From the NCBI GenBank assembly GCA_964425695.1, contig CAYRNF010000006.1, positions 62,001-126,000 on the forward strand: DNA of 64,000 nt, given 5' to 3'. Origin of the DNA: JAKPBU01 sp964425695 (lineage in GTDB: Bacteria > Pseudomonadota > Gammaproteobacteria > Xanthomonadales > Xanthomonadaceae). The position numbers and the translations under genes are program-made. The notes under the pieces are model-generated. The model did not search any database, was not told where the DNA came from, and saw only the letters and a list, made by a program, of their open reading frames with translations. Below, in pieces: positions 33,601 through 42,289 of the stretch (the first letter of the stretch is position 1; every line of letters begins with the position of its first letter).

Positions 33601-33712
33601 GGGCAGCGACCCTGCGGTGCTGCTGCGCCAGCTGAACGAGGACATGGCGCAGCTCGTCGCCAGCGGACAGGTGCGCATCGTCGGATCGGTGCACGGACAA
33701 GCGCAGCCGTAG
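30656..33712 (+). CDS. Beta-propeller sensor diguanylate cyclase (TTG start)
   Basis: A 1018-residue membrane enzyme that makes cyclic di-GMP from GTP. Signal peptide (KRLFLRMLLAVTMASTAALAWA), then about a dozen Reg_prop repeats such as LWVGTQSGLARFDGVRF and LWLGSQLEGVARLW forming periplasmic propellers, a Y_Y_Y domain (QLRYRLIGYDPQWH), a transmembrane helix, a short coiled coil (EVQARTAELNAANARLEQASQ) and a GGDEF domain. The active site is GGEEF at 892-896, and RTGD five residues before it (883-886) is an intact product-inhibition I-site. It should be an active cyclase under feedback control. The TTG at 30656 follows GGGGGA by five bases and precedes the signal peptide. Confidence 0.93.
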   Translation: MVAKRLFLRMLLAVTMASTAALAWALDPHKSFEHYVRNAWSIADGLPQISALALAQGADGYLWVGTQSGLARFDGVRFTTFTPESEPAIPGLFVRSLLADRAGNLWVGTYKGLALYRDGRFTAVPAAERTRFPALDVAELAARRNGEVIAATSDGLFRVASGRLHAIGGPAPAHGLTVEGDALWVGTVGAVERLGDGQRDRIPLPASAASATVNRIALVDGTPWIGTSQGLFRREGDAWVPVRAHPAVDGVPVSAMLTDRAGNTWIACNAGLARFRGDAFVEFVPDNNPRSLQQMISMLEDREGNLWLGSQLEGVARLWNGWTRRYSEGAGLHDPIVWSVAADPDRDRFWVGTNDGLALLENGRYSRVVPGNALPHPHAYNLLAERDAVWIGTRSGLALWRDGRLGIPAWAGPLAAAQINGFARAADGSLWITSGAGLFQLVQGRLRRFGEAQGLRDPRVRVLRFTGADRMLLGTQDGLYELRDGRARALGLDRGLPPHLDVTAIDVLPDGRIVIGTLGDRSFIEAGGVWHPLGAAQGLPGNSPFFIAHDDRALWLVGIRGIARVPLAGLPTDATPRARIAGEMVLNDRGDANAGQQGYCCNGAGMSKGLMRDGVIWAPSRDGLVALDTRAIVPNPLPPTLKIERLRTARGWQPAPRAGEVLSLAAGVRDIGVDFTALSFQDPRSVQLRYRLIGYDPQWHAVEDTRRRSANYTNLPPGDYAFAVIGANNAGVWSNKPAILRFAIAPYFHETWRFKLLLAALLAAVVYAGYRYQGHRHARRQRILETEVQARTAELNAANARLEQASQTDPLTGVRNRRYLANQIPADLAYYDREASRSGEPAHLVVFALVDIDHFKRVNDSYGHRAGDQVLQQFAQVLGGLVRTGDYLARWGGEEFLLVFRPMHSRHVSMIGDRIRSAVAAHAFGVEGGTLRLTCSVGLAGYPMPQLDPQPGWERMVDLADAALYWVKRHGRDGWARLEPAPGSDPAVLLRQLNEDMAQLVASGQVRIVGSVHGQAQP

Positions 33713-33795
33713 GCGGGCTGCCGCGCGGCGGCACGTGCGGCGGCATGTCCGCCTGTGCGTACGACGAGTGTGGGCCGCGATGCGCGCCGGTTTTC

Positions 33796-34940
33796 CTATC
33801 CCGGTACGCGCAGCGCGCGGGCGAGCGCGCGGTCCGCCGCGTGGATGGCCGCCACGTCGTCCAGCAGTGCGGCCGCGGTCACCGCGGCACCGGCGCCGGG
33901 CCCCTGCACCACCAGCGGTCGCGCCCCGTAGCGTTCGGTGGTGATCGCAACGCGGTTGTCGGTGCCTTCGCCGGCGCACAGCGGATGCGAACTGGGCAGC
34001 GCGCGCAATCCCACGTCCGCAGTCGCGGCGCCCGCGTCGCTGGCATCGACGCGCGCCACGAAGCACAGCCGCTCGCCGCGCGTGCGCGCGGCGTGTTCGC
34101 GCGCGGCCAGCACCGTGTCCAGCGCCGGCAGCCATGCATCGATGTCCTGCGTGTCCGCGCGCGCCAGCGCTTCGGGCAACAGCGACGACACCCGGACCGC
34201 GGCAGGCGCGATCGCCATGCCCGCGGCGCGCGCCAGGATCAGCAGCTTGCGGCGCACGTCCTCGCCCGACAGGTCCACCCGCGGGTCCGGCTCGGTGTAG
34301 CCCGCGGCCCGCGCTTCTCGCACCAGTGCGGAAAACGGACGGGATCCGTCGAACTGCCCGAGCAGCCACGCCAGCGATCCCGACAGCAGGCCCTGGATAC
34401 CCAGGACCCGGTCGCCACCTTCCACCAGCCCGCGGATGGTGCGCAGCAGCGGCAGTCCTGCACCCACTGTTGCCGCATCGCCGTACCGGGCATCGCCCGC
34501 ACCCAACGAGCGGGCGATGCGCTGCGCCCTGTCGCAGCCGGCGCCCAGTCCGAGCTTGTTGGCAGTCACCACGTGCACGCCGTGCGCCAGCCAGTCCGCA
34601 TGGTGGTCGGCGACCGCGTCGCTGGCAGTGGCGTCGACCACGATGTCGCCGCGCCGCAGCCGCTGCGTGGCGTCGCACGCGGCCGTCGCGGACGACGCAG
34701 CGCGACGCGACGCGGACACCTGCGGCAGGACCGCCAGCGCGTCCTCGCCGCACGCGCGGGCCTCGCGCGAGTTGGCGATCACGGCCAGCGGTGGCAGCGC
34801 CAGGCGTCCGCGCAGGCGCGCGTGGCGATGGACGAAGGCCGTGCCCACGGCGCCGGTGCCGAGCAGGACCAGGTGGGGCTGCCGCCATGCGGCCGCGCGC
34901 GGCGGCGCGGCGGCGGAAACCCCGGTTTCGACGTGCGCGC

Positions 34941-34944
<4 letters not shown>
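33796..34944 (-). CDS. hom: Homoserine dehydrogenase
   Basis: Reduces aspartate semialdehyde to homoserine with NAD(P)H. 382 residues. Rossmann motif LVLLGTGAVGTAFV, substrate region HVVTANKLGLG, GDAATVGAGLPLLRTIRGLVEGGDRVLGIQGLLSGSLAWLL, and GYTEPDPRVDLSGEDVRRKLLILAR are characteristic. There is no ACT domain and no aspartokinase fusion, so feedback by threonine is not expected from the sequence. It overlaps metB by four bases and is the third gene of the riboswitch-controlled operon, putting homoserine supply under methionine control. Confidence 0.95.
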
Positions 34945-36199
<1,255 letters not shown>

Positions 36200-36203
<4 letters not shown>

Positions 36204-37255
36204 GCGTTGGCTCCGGTGGCAGGGTCACGCAGCGCAGCGCCCAGCAGCGCGTCGATGCGGTCGGGTTCCTTCAGGAAGGCGTCGTGCCCGTAGGGGGAGC
36301 GCAGCACCCGCAAGCGGCCGTGCAGGCCCAGGCCTTCGACCAGGGCCACGGCATCGGACAGCGGCACCAGGCGGTCGCCCTCCACCGCGACCACGGTGGT
36401 GGGCACGCGGATGGACATGGCGTCGACCCGGTGCAGGTCGATGGATTCGGACAGGCGCACCCACGCGGTGGCGGCGGTGCGCGCCACGAAGCGTGCGCCG
36501 GCCGCATGCAGGTAATCCTCGGCGGCCACGCGCAGGCCGCCGGCTTCCAGCACCGGGGGCGCGTCGAAGCGTTCGCCGAATTCCTCCGGGGTGCGGTAGC
36601 TGAGCATGGCGAACTGGCGCGCCAGCGACAGGCCCTGCGCTTCCGCGTCGTGCAGGCGCCCCAGCGCCACGACCTTGCGCTGCAGCGCGCGCCACGCGGC
36701 GGCGTACGGGTGCGCACGGTGCGCGCCGCTTACCGCCACAAGCCGCAGCAGCCGCCCGGGATGGCGCACGGCGAACTGCAGGCCCACCAGCGCGCCGTAC
36801 GAATAACCCACGAAGGCCTTGACCCGCTCGATGCCCAGCGCGTCGAGCAGCAGCGCGGCGGCATCGGCCTGGTCGGCGGTGTCGATGGGCGCGTCCAGGC
36901 TGCCGTCGCCGCCCACGTAGTCGAAGGCGAGCACGCGATGGCAGGCGGGATCCAGCGTGCGTCCGGGCGCCAGCAGGTGCGGCGCCCAACCCGGTTGCGG
37001 ATCCACGCGGTTCGCACCGACGTGGCGATGCGCGGAGATCCCGCCGGCCACGAACACCACCGGCGCGTCGTGGGCACCGACCAGTTCGTAGGCCAGGCGG
37101 ACGCGCCGCGGACCCGCATGGCGCATGGCCAGCACGGCATCCACGGTGCCGCGGCGCACCGGCGCCGTGGCATCCGGGTCGGCGGAACCGGACCACGCGA
37201 AAGCGTGCGTGCCGCGTGGGTCGGCGGTGATGGGCGAAGGTTCGGCAAGGGACAT
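36200..37255 (-). CDS. metX: Homoserine O-acyltransferase, MetX family
   Basis: First enzyme of methionine synthesis from homoserine. 351 residues, alpha/beta hydrolase fold. The nucleophile Ser152 lies in GYSYG (150-154), and the catalytic His in YGHDAFLKEPDRI near the C terminus. Family features: AGGISAHRHV, LAFDYVGGDGSLDAP, and PTTVVAVEGDRLVPLSD. MetX enzymes use either acetyl- or succinyl-CoA; xanthomonad members have been assigned as succinyltransferases, but the donor cannot be read here. Its leader carries a SAM-I riboswitch, and a hairpin covers part of the ribosome site. Confidence 0.93.
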
Positions 37256-37264
37256 GGCGGCACT

Positions 37265-37284
37265 CCGATGGAGGAAGCCATCGG
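37265..37284 (-). promoter_or_regulatory. Hairpin overlapping the metX ribosome site
   Basis: On the minus strand, CCGATGG-CTTCCT-CCATCGG forms a perfect 7-bp stem. The last two G's of the stem are the first two of the GGAG (37266-37263), which lies seven bases before the metX ATG. It could hide the ribosome site as the expression platform of the riboswitch. Confidence 0.5.
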
Positions 37285-37360
37285 ATCGCGCGGGGTCTGC
37301 CGGAAAGGCCGGCGATGCGATCGCCAGCGGAAGCGCCGGCCTGCGGTGCAGGCGGCACGA

Positions 37361-37485
37361 CCATCTTCCGGTGGACGCACAGGTCCCCGCAGGATTTGGC
37401 ACCGCGAAGGAGGCAGCGCCCTGCGGCGTGCCTCCATCAGGTTGCCCCGGCTTCTTCGGGCCTGTCCCTCAGCCGGTCTCGATGG
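37361..37485 (-). promoter_or_regulatory. SAM-I (S-box) riboswitch upstream of metX
   Basis: Read on the minus strand from 37485, the leader gives the S-box core in order: P1 5' strand CCATC, GAGA-CCGG, the invariant CTGAGGGAC, AGGCCCGAAGAAGCC (P3 loop), GGGGCAACC, then GGTGCCAAATCCTGC, and a P1 3' strand GATGG at 37361-37365 that pairs with CCATC. All the blocks of the SAM-I consensus are present in order and spacing. Binding of S-adenosylmethionine is expected to switch off metX-metB-hom. The identity is from the consensus recalled by eye; a covariance search was not run. Confidence 0.9.
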
Positions 37486-37493
37486 ATGGCGGC

Positions 37494-37522
37494 AGGATGC
37501 CCGCGCGATTCCGGCTTGTCAA
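37494..37522 (-). promoter_or_regulatory. Promoter of metX-metB-hom
   Basis: Minus strand: -35 TTGACA (37522-37517), spacer 17, -10 CATCCT (37499-37494). Transcription would begin near 37487, which is just where the riboswitch begins. Confidence 0.65.
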
Positions 37523-37545
37523 TCGCTTCATGCGCATGAAGCGAT
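37522..37545. promoter_or_regulatory. Perfect 24-bp palindrome, likely operator
   Basis: ATCGCTTCATGC is followed directly by its reverse complement GCATGAAGCGAT. It abuts the metX -35, positions -36 to -59 relative to the predicted start, and lies between divergent transcription units. A repressor or activator of the methionine regulon is likely; which one is unknown. Confidence 0.7.
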
Positions 37546-37554
37546 GGATGCAGC

Positions 37555-37571
37555 GCGCCACGCGCTGGCGC
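37555..37571. repeat. Inverted repeat in the met intergenic region
   Basis: GCGCCA-CGCGC-TGGCGC, a perfect 6-bp stem between the operator palindrome and its degenerate second copy. Confidence 0.4.
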
Positions 37572-37575
37572 ACCC

Positions 37576-37598
37576 ATCGCTTCTGGGCGTGAAGACGT
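37576..37598. promoter_or_regulatory. Second, degenerate operator-like site
   Basis: ATCGCTTC (37576-37583) repeats the left half of the 24-bp palindrome exactly. TGAAG, one base out of register, resembles the right half. It covers the -35 region of the lipoprotein gene at 37616. Confidence 0.4.
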
Positions 37599-37603
37599 TT
37601 GCG

Positions 37604-37609
37604 CATACT
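37604..37609 (+). promoter_or_regulatory. -10-like hexamer of the phytase-like gene (leaderless start)
   Basis: CATACT, six bases before the ATG at 37616; no ribosome site. Confidence 0.45.
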
Positions 37610-37615
37610 GGGCCC

Positions 37616-38761
37616 ATGCCGACGTCCCGCCGCACCTCCGCCCCGTTTCCCGCCCGTTGCCTGGCGCTCGCCTGCGCTACAGCGCTGCTGGCCGCCTGTG
37701 CCGCTTCCGGGCCGCAGCAGGAGCCTCCCCGGTCGCAGGCCACGGCGCCGGCCGCGGTACGCATCGCCGAGCGCTACGTGGTGGGTGACTTGGGCAAGGA
37801 GGAGCTCGACTCGCTGGCCACCTGGGCCGCGCCCGACGGCCGTACCTGGCTGATCGCCAGCGGCAAGGCCACCGACCGGCTCTCCGTCTTCGACGCGGAC
37901 ACCGGCGCGCACCTGCGCACGGTGGGCGGACCCGGGCGGGCCGCCGGCCAGTTCGACCGGCCCAACGGCGTGGCCGTGCAGCAGGCCGGCAAGCAGGCGC
38001 TGGTGTTCGTGGTGGAACGCGACAACCACCGGGTGCAGGTGTTCGGCCTGCCCGATTTCGCGCCGCTGGCCGTGTTCGGCGCGGGGCGCCTGCGCAGCCC
38101 TTACGGCATCTGGGTGCACGCGCCCACGCCGGGCAGGATCGATGCCTACGTGACCGACAGCTTCATGTACGGCGAGCGCTTCGACGTGGTGCCGCCGCTG
38201 CCCGAACTGGTGCAGCGCGTGCGCCGGTTCCGGCTCGCCCTGGACGAGGGCCGCATCGACGCGCAGGACGCAGGCGACTTCGGAGATACCAGCGAAGCCG
38301 GCGCATTGCGCCTGGTGGAATCGCTGGCTGGCGATCCCGCCCACGGACGCCTGCTGATCGCCGACGAAGCCACCGGCCCCGCACCCCGCCGCTCCAACCT
38401 GCGCGAGTACACGCTCGATGGCCGCTTCACCGGACGCAGCCTGCCCGAGGGCAGTTTCGACGCCGAAGCCGAAGGCATCGCACTGTGGTCCTGCGGTGGC
38501 GACACCGGCTACTGGGTCGCCGTGGACCAGCTCTTCCCCCTGACGCGCTTCCACCTGTTCGACCGCAAGACGCTGCGCTGGCACGCGACTTGGCAGGGGC
38601 AGACCACCGCCAATACCGACGGCATCGCCCTGCACGCCGCGCCCACGCGCGCGTTCCCGCACGGCGCGCTGTTCGCGGTGCACCAGGACAAGGCCATCGC
38701 CGCCTTCGACCTGGGCGACGTGGCGCGCGCGCTGCGCCTGGCACCGGGATGCACGCCCTGA
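37616..38761 (+). CDS. Phytase-like beta-propeller lipoprotein
   Basis: A 381-residue lipoprotein (lipobox LAAC, Cys28) built as a six-bladed propeller of the 3-phytase type. Seen: LDSLATWAAPDGRTWLIASGKATDRLSVFDADTG, GQFDRPNGVAV, VVERDNHRVQVFGLPDF, LRSPYGIWV, DAEAEGIAL and NTDGIALHAAPTRAFPHGALFAVHQDKAIAAFDL. The Asp/Glu-rich loops typical of calcium sites in beta-propeller phytases are partly present. It probably releases phosphate from inositol phosphates or other phosphoesters at the cell surface, but this is inferred. It overlaps the next gene by 13 bases. Confidence 0.75.
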   Translation: MPTSRRTSAPFPARCLALACATALLAACAASGPQQEPPRSQATAPAAVRIAERYVVGDLGKEELDSLATWAAPDGRTWLIASGKATDRLSVFDADTGAHLRTVGGPGRAAGQFDRPNGVAVQQAGKQALVFVVERDNHRVQVFGLPDFAPLAVFGAGRLRSPYGIWVHAPTPGRIDAYVTDSFMYGERFDVVPPLPELVQRVRRFRLALDEGRIDAQDAGDFGDTSEAGALRLVESLAGDPAHGRLLIADEATGPAPRRSNLREYTLDGRFTGRSLPEGSFDAEAEGIALWSCGGDTGYWVAVDQLFPLTRFHLFDRKTLRWHATWQGQTTANTDGIALHAAPTRAFPHGALFAVHQDKAIAAFDLGDVARALRLAPGCTP

Positions 38762-39705
38762 GGCAGCACGCGCGCGCCGGGTTTGCCGCGCTGCTGGCGG
38801 TGGCCTGCGCCGCGGCCGCCCTGTCGGCGCACGCGGCCCGCGTGTACCGCTGGAAGGACCCCGGCGGCACCGTCCGCTACGGCGACCAGCCCCCCGCGGC
38901 CACGGCGCGGCCCGCGTCCGTCGAGGTGATCCCGATGCGCGCCGAGCCCGGCGCGATCGCCCGCCTGCGCATCGCGGCGGCCGAAGACGGCTACCAGGCC
39001 TGGGCCGAGAACGCACTGGCCGGCCCGGTGGAGGTCCGCCTGAGCTTCAGCCGTGCACGCAACGCGCGCGGCGAACCGGAGCTGCCCGCGCGCGCCACGG
39101 TGCCCGCGCACGACAGTGCCCTGGTGGCGCGCATCTTCGGCCTGGGCGCGCGCACCAGCGGCGATTTCGAACTGCGCCTGGACGCGGTGCCGGGCCAGCC
39201 GGGCGCTCGCCATCGCGACGTCGAGTACGTGTTCCCGCTGCGCACGCACGACCTACGCGTGGAGCAGGGCTTCGGCGGCGCCTTCAGCCACCAGGACGAG
39301 CAGAACCGCTACGCGGTGGACTTCGCCGCGCCGCCGGGCACCGAGGTGGTCGCCGCGCGCGACGGCGTGGTGATGCAGGTGGAGAACGACTTCGACCGCG
39401 CCGGCCTGAACCGCGAGAAGTACGCCGGACGCGCCAACTTCGTGCGCATCGTCCATGACGACGGGACCATGGCCCTGTATGCCCACCTGCAGGAACGCGG
39501 CGTCATGGTGCGCATGGGCCAGCGGGTCCGCGCCGGACAGCTGATCGGCCGCTCCGGCAACACCGGCTTCACCAGCGGCCCGCACCTGCACTTCGCCGTG
39601 CAGGCCAACCACGGCATGCGCCTGGTCGCGCTGCCGTTCCGCATGTTCGGACCACAGGGGATCCTGCGGTTCGGCGAAGCGCGCCAGAGCGGGAGTCCGC
39701 CGTAG
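38749..39705 (+). CDS. DUF4124 plus M23 peptidase, exported
   Basis: A 318-residue exported protein: signal peptide ending SAHAARV, DUF4124 segment RVYRWKDPGGTVRYGDQPP, a middle beta domain, and a C-terminal M23 (LytM) domain with GTEVVAARDGVVMQVEND, YAHLQE, and GPHLHFAV. The usual first zinc ligand, His four residues before the conserved Asp, is Arg here (NRYAVD); a His ten residues before that Asp (FSHQD) may substitute. It may cut peptidoglycan cross-links or act as a regulator without activity. It overlaps the phytase-like gene by 13 bases, so the two are likely co-expressed. Confidence 0.88.
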   Translation: MHALRQHARAGFAALLAVACAAAALSAHAARVYRWKDPGGTVRYGDQPPAATARPASVEVIPMRAEPGAIARLRIAAAEDGYQAWAENALAGPVEVRLSFSRARNARGEPELPARATVPAHDSALVARIFGLGARTSGDFELRLDAVPGQPGARHRDVEYVFPLRTHDLRVEQGFGGAFSHQDEQNRYAVDFAAPPGTEVVAARDGVVMQVENDFDRAGLNREKYAGRANFVRIVHDDGTMALYAHLQERGVMVRMGQRVRAGQLIGRSGNTGFTSGPHLHFAVQANHGMRLVALPFRMFGPQGILRFGEARQSGSPP

Positions 39706-39720
39706 GGCGGGCTCACGCCG

Positions 39721-39741
39721 GGACGCTTTCGCAAGGCGTCC
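39721..39741. terminator. Terminator-like hairpin after the M23 gene
   Basis: GGACGC-TTTCGCAAG-GCGTCC, 6 bp extended by a TTT/AAG pairing to about 9. No T-tract follows. Confidence 0.4.
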
Positions 39742-39826
39742 TGGCAATAGGCGCAAAGTTCGCGGCCGGAGCCGCTCCCGCGGCACGGCATCGGCGCAGC
39801 GGGGCCGGGTATGCGCCCCACCCGCC

Positions 39827-39832
39827 TATAAT
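39827..39832 (+). promoter_or_regulatory. -10 element of prfC
   Basis: Consensus TATAAT, 48 bases before the prfC ATG. A matching -35 at 16-18 bases was not seen. Confidence 0.45.
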
Positions 39833-39880
39833 CCGCGCCCTCCCGCCCTGCTCCCGGCGCGCCCGAAGCGCGCATCCGCC

Positions 39881-41500
39881 ATGTCCGCCGTCCGCCTGTC
39901 AGAAACCGCCGCGCAAGCCGCGCGCCGCCGCACCTTCGCCATCATTTCGCACCCGGACGCCGGCAAGACCACGCTGACGGAGAAGCTGCTGCTGTTCGGC
40001 GGCGCGATCCAGATGGCCGGCTCGGTGAAGGGCCGCAAGGCCGCGCGCCACGCCACGTCCGACTGGATGGCGCTGGAGAAGGAGCGCGGGATCTCGGTGA
40101 CCTCGTCGGTGATGCAGTTCCCGTACGAAGGCAAGATCGTCAACCTGCTCGACACGCCGGGCCACGCCGACTTCGGCGAGGACACCTACCGCGTGCTCAC
40201 CGCCGTAGACAGCGCGCTGATGGTGATCGACGTGGCCAAGGGCGTGGAAGAGCGCACGATCAAGCTGATGGAGGTGTGCCGGCTGCGCGACACGCCGATC
40301 ATGACCTTCATCAACAAGCTCGACCGCGAGGGCAAGGATCCGATCGACCTGCTGGATGAAGTCGAAAGCGTGCTGGGCATCCAGTGCGCACCGGTCACCT
40401 GGCCGATCGGCATGGGCCAGCGCCTGAAGGGCGTCGTGCACCTGCTCACCGGCGAGGTGCACCTGTACGAGCCCGGCCGCAACTTCACCCGCCAGGATTC
40501 CACGATCTTCGCCTCGCTGGACGATCCGGAACTCGAGTCGCGCATCGGCACCGAGATGCTCGCCGCACTGCGCGATGAGCTGGAGCTGGTGCAGGGCGCC
40601 AGCCATCCCTTCGACAAGCAGGCCTACCTGGACGGCAGGCAGACGCCGGTGTTCTTCGGCTCGGGCGTCAACAACTTCGGCGTGCAGCCGCTGCTGGACT
40701 TCTTCGTCGAGCACGCGCCCTCGCCCCAGCCGCGCGAGACCACCGGCCGCGAGGTGCAGCCCGACGAGAACAAGCTGACCGGCTTCGTCTTCAAGATCCA
40801 GGCCAACATGGACCCGCAGCACCGCGACCGCGTGGCCTTCATGCGCGTGTGCTCGGGCCGCTTCGAGGCCGGCATGAAGACCTTCCACGTGCGCAGCGGC
40901 AAGGAGATGAAGCTGGCCAACGCGCTGACCTTCATGGCCAGCGACCGCGAGATCGCCGCAGAGGCGTTCCCGGGCGACGTGATCGGCATCCACAACCACG
41001 GCACCATCTCGATCGGCGACACGTTCACCGAAGGCGAGGCGCTGTCGTTCACCGGCATTCCCAACTTCGCCCCGGAGCTGTTCCGCCGCGCGCGCCTGCG
41101 CGACCCGCTGAAGCTCAAGCAATTGCAGAAGGGCCTGGCGCAGCTGTCCGAGGAAGGCGCGACCCAGTTCTTCCGCCCGCTGATGAGCAACGACCTGATC
41201 CTGGGCGCGGTGGGCGTGCTGCAGTTCGACGTGGTGGCGTACCGGCTGAAGGACGAGTACGGCGTGGATGCCACGTTCGAGCAGGTGCAGGTCGCCACCG
41301 CACGCTGGATCCGCTGCGACGACGCGAAGAAGCTGGAAGAGTTCCGCGACAAGAACGCGCTGAACCTGGCGCTGGACGCGGCCGGCCACCTGGTCTACCT
41401 GGCGCCCACGCGCGTCAACCTGCAGCTGGCGCAGGAGCGCGCGCCTGGCGTTCAGTTCCTCGCCACGCGCGAGCACGCCCACGCCGTGGAAACGGGCTGA
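39881..41500 (+). CDS. prfC: Peptide chain release factor 3
   Basis: GTPase that recycles RF1 and RF2 from the ribosome after termination. 539 residues. G1 HPDAGKTTL, the switch region RGISVTSS, G3 DTPGH, G4 NKLD, and the C-terminal FRRARLRDPLKLKQLQKGL and GAVGVLQFDVVAYRLKDEYGVDA are diagnostic for RF3 against EF-G. Length and order are complete. Confidence 0.98.
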   Translation: MSAVRLSETAAQAARRRTFAIISHPDAGKTTLTEKLLLFGGAIQMAGSVKGRKAARHATSDWMALEKERGISVTSSVMQFPYEGKIVNLLDTPGHADFGEDTYRVLTAVDSALMVIDVAKGVEERTIKLMEVCRLRDTPIMTFINKLDREGKDPIDLLDEVESVLGIQCAPVTWPIGMGQRLKGVVHLLTGEVHLYEPGRNFTRQDSTIFASLDDPELESRIGTEMLAALRDELELVQGASHPFDKQAYLDGRQTPVFFGSGVNNFGVQPLLDFFVEHAPSPQPRETTGREVQPDENKLTGFVFKIQANMDPQHRDRVAFMRVCSGRFEAGMKTFHVRSGKEMKLANALTFMASDREIAAEAFPGDVIGIHNHGTISIGDTFTEGEALSFTGIPNFAPELFRRARLRDPLKLKQLQKGLAQLSEEGATQFFRPLMSNDLILGAVGVLQFDVVAYRLKDEYGVDATFEQVQVATARWIRCDDAKKLEEFRDKNALNLALDAAGHLVYLAPTRVNLQLAQERAPGVQFLATREHAHAVETG

Positions 41501-41568
41501 TCTCCCGCGATGCGTTCGAACGCGTCGAGCTGAGCAAAGACTCCGCTCGGCCCGGGCAAGGTCGCCGC

Positions 41569-42225
41569 ATGGACACCACCTTCCCGCACCCGCCCGCGGC
41601 CACCGCCGAAGACCGCTCCAGCACCGCCACCGCCATCGCGGGCCTGCTGGCCGCGGTCGTAGGCGCCGCGGTGCTGATCGTGGCGGGAGCGCAGGCCGCG
41701 GACGGCTGGCGCCTGGCGTCGGCGATCGTGTTCGCGGCGTCGCTGGTGGCGTTGCACCTGGCGTCCACGCTCTATCACGCCGAATCGCGCCCGGCACGCA
41801 AGGCGCGGCTCAAGGTCTTCGACCATTGCGCGATCTACGTGCTGATCGCCGGCACCTACACGCCGTTCACCCTGATCGGGCTGCGCGGCCCGCTGGGCTG
41901 GACGCTGTTCATCGCGATCTGGTCGCTGGCCGCGCTGGGCATCGTGTTCAAGCTGTTCACCACCGGGCGTCTGCGCGTGCTGTCCACGGCGATCTACGTG
42001 GCCATGGGCTGGCTGGTGCTGCTTGCGATCAAGCCGGTGTATGCGGCGCTGGATGCGTGGACCTTCGGCTGGCTGCTGGCAGGCGGCGTGGCGTACACCG
42101 CAGGCACGCTGTTCTACCACCGGCCCTCGGTGCCGCACGCGCATGCGATCTGGCACCTGTTCGTGATCGGCGGCAGCGCCTGCCATTTCGTCGCGATCCT
42201 GGCGCAGGTGACCTCGCCAGCCTGA
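41569..42225 (+). CDS. Hemolysin III / PAQR-family membrane protein
   Basis: A 218-residue seven-helix membrane protein of the HlyIII (YqfA) family, related to the progestin/adiponectin receptor superfamily. Seen: SLVALHLASTLYHAE with the family Ser/His, FDHCAIYVLIAGTYTPFTLIGL, and the C-terminal zinc-type motif PHAHAIWHLFVIGGSACHFVAI. These proteins hold a zinc site and may be ceramidase-like or ion-linked; the role in bacteria is unclear. An N-terminal 23-residue acidic cytosolic tail precedes the first helix. Confidence 0.92.
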   Translation: MDTTFPHPPAATAEDRSSTATAIAGLLAAVVGAAVLIVAGAQAADGWRLASAIVFAASLVALHLASTLYHAESRPARKARLKVFDHCAIYVLIAGTYTPFTLIGLRGPLGWTLFIAIWSLAALGIVFKLFTTGRLRVLSTAIYVAMGWLVLLAIKPVYAALDAWTFGWLLAGGVAYTAGTLFYHRPSVPHAHAIWHLFVIGGSACHFVAILAQVTSPA

Positions 42226-42289
42226 ACGCAGCAGGTTCCTGCACGCACGCTTCACCATCGCTTGACCGGCGCCGGGCCAGTTTGCGGCG

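Noticed and set aside
37256..37545. A SAM-II or MetJ-type control element before metX
   Set aside because: The S-box blocks fit SAM-I throughout, and the MetJ box (AGACGTCT) is absent.
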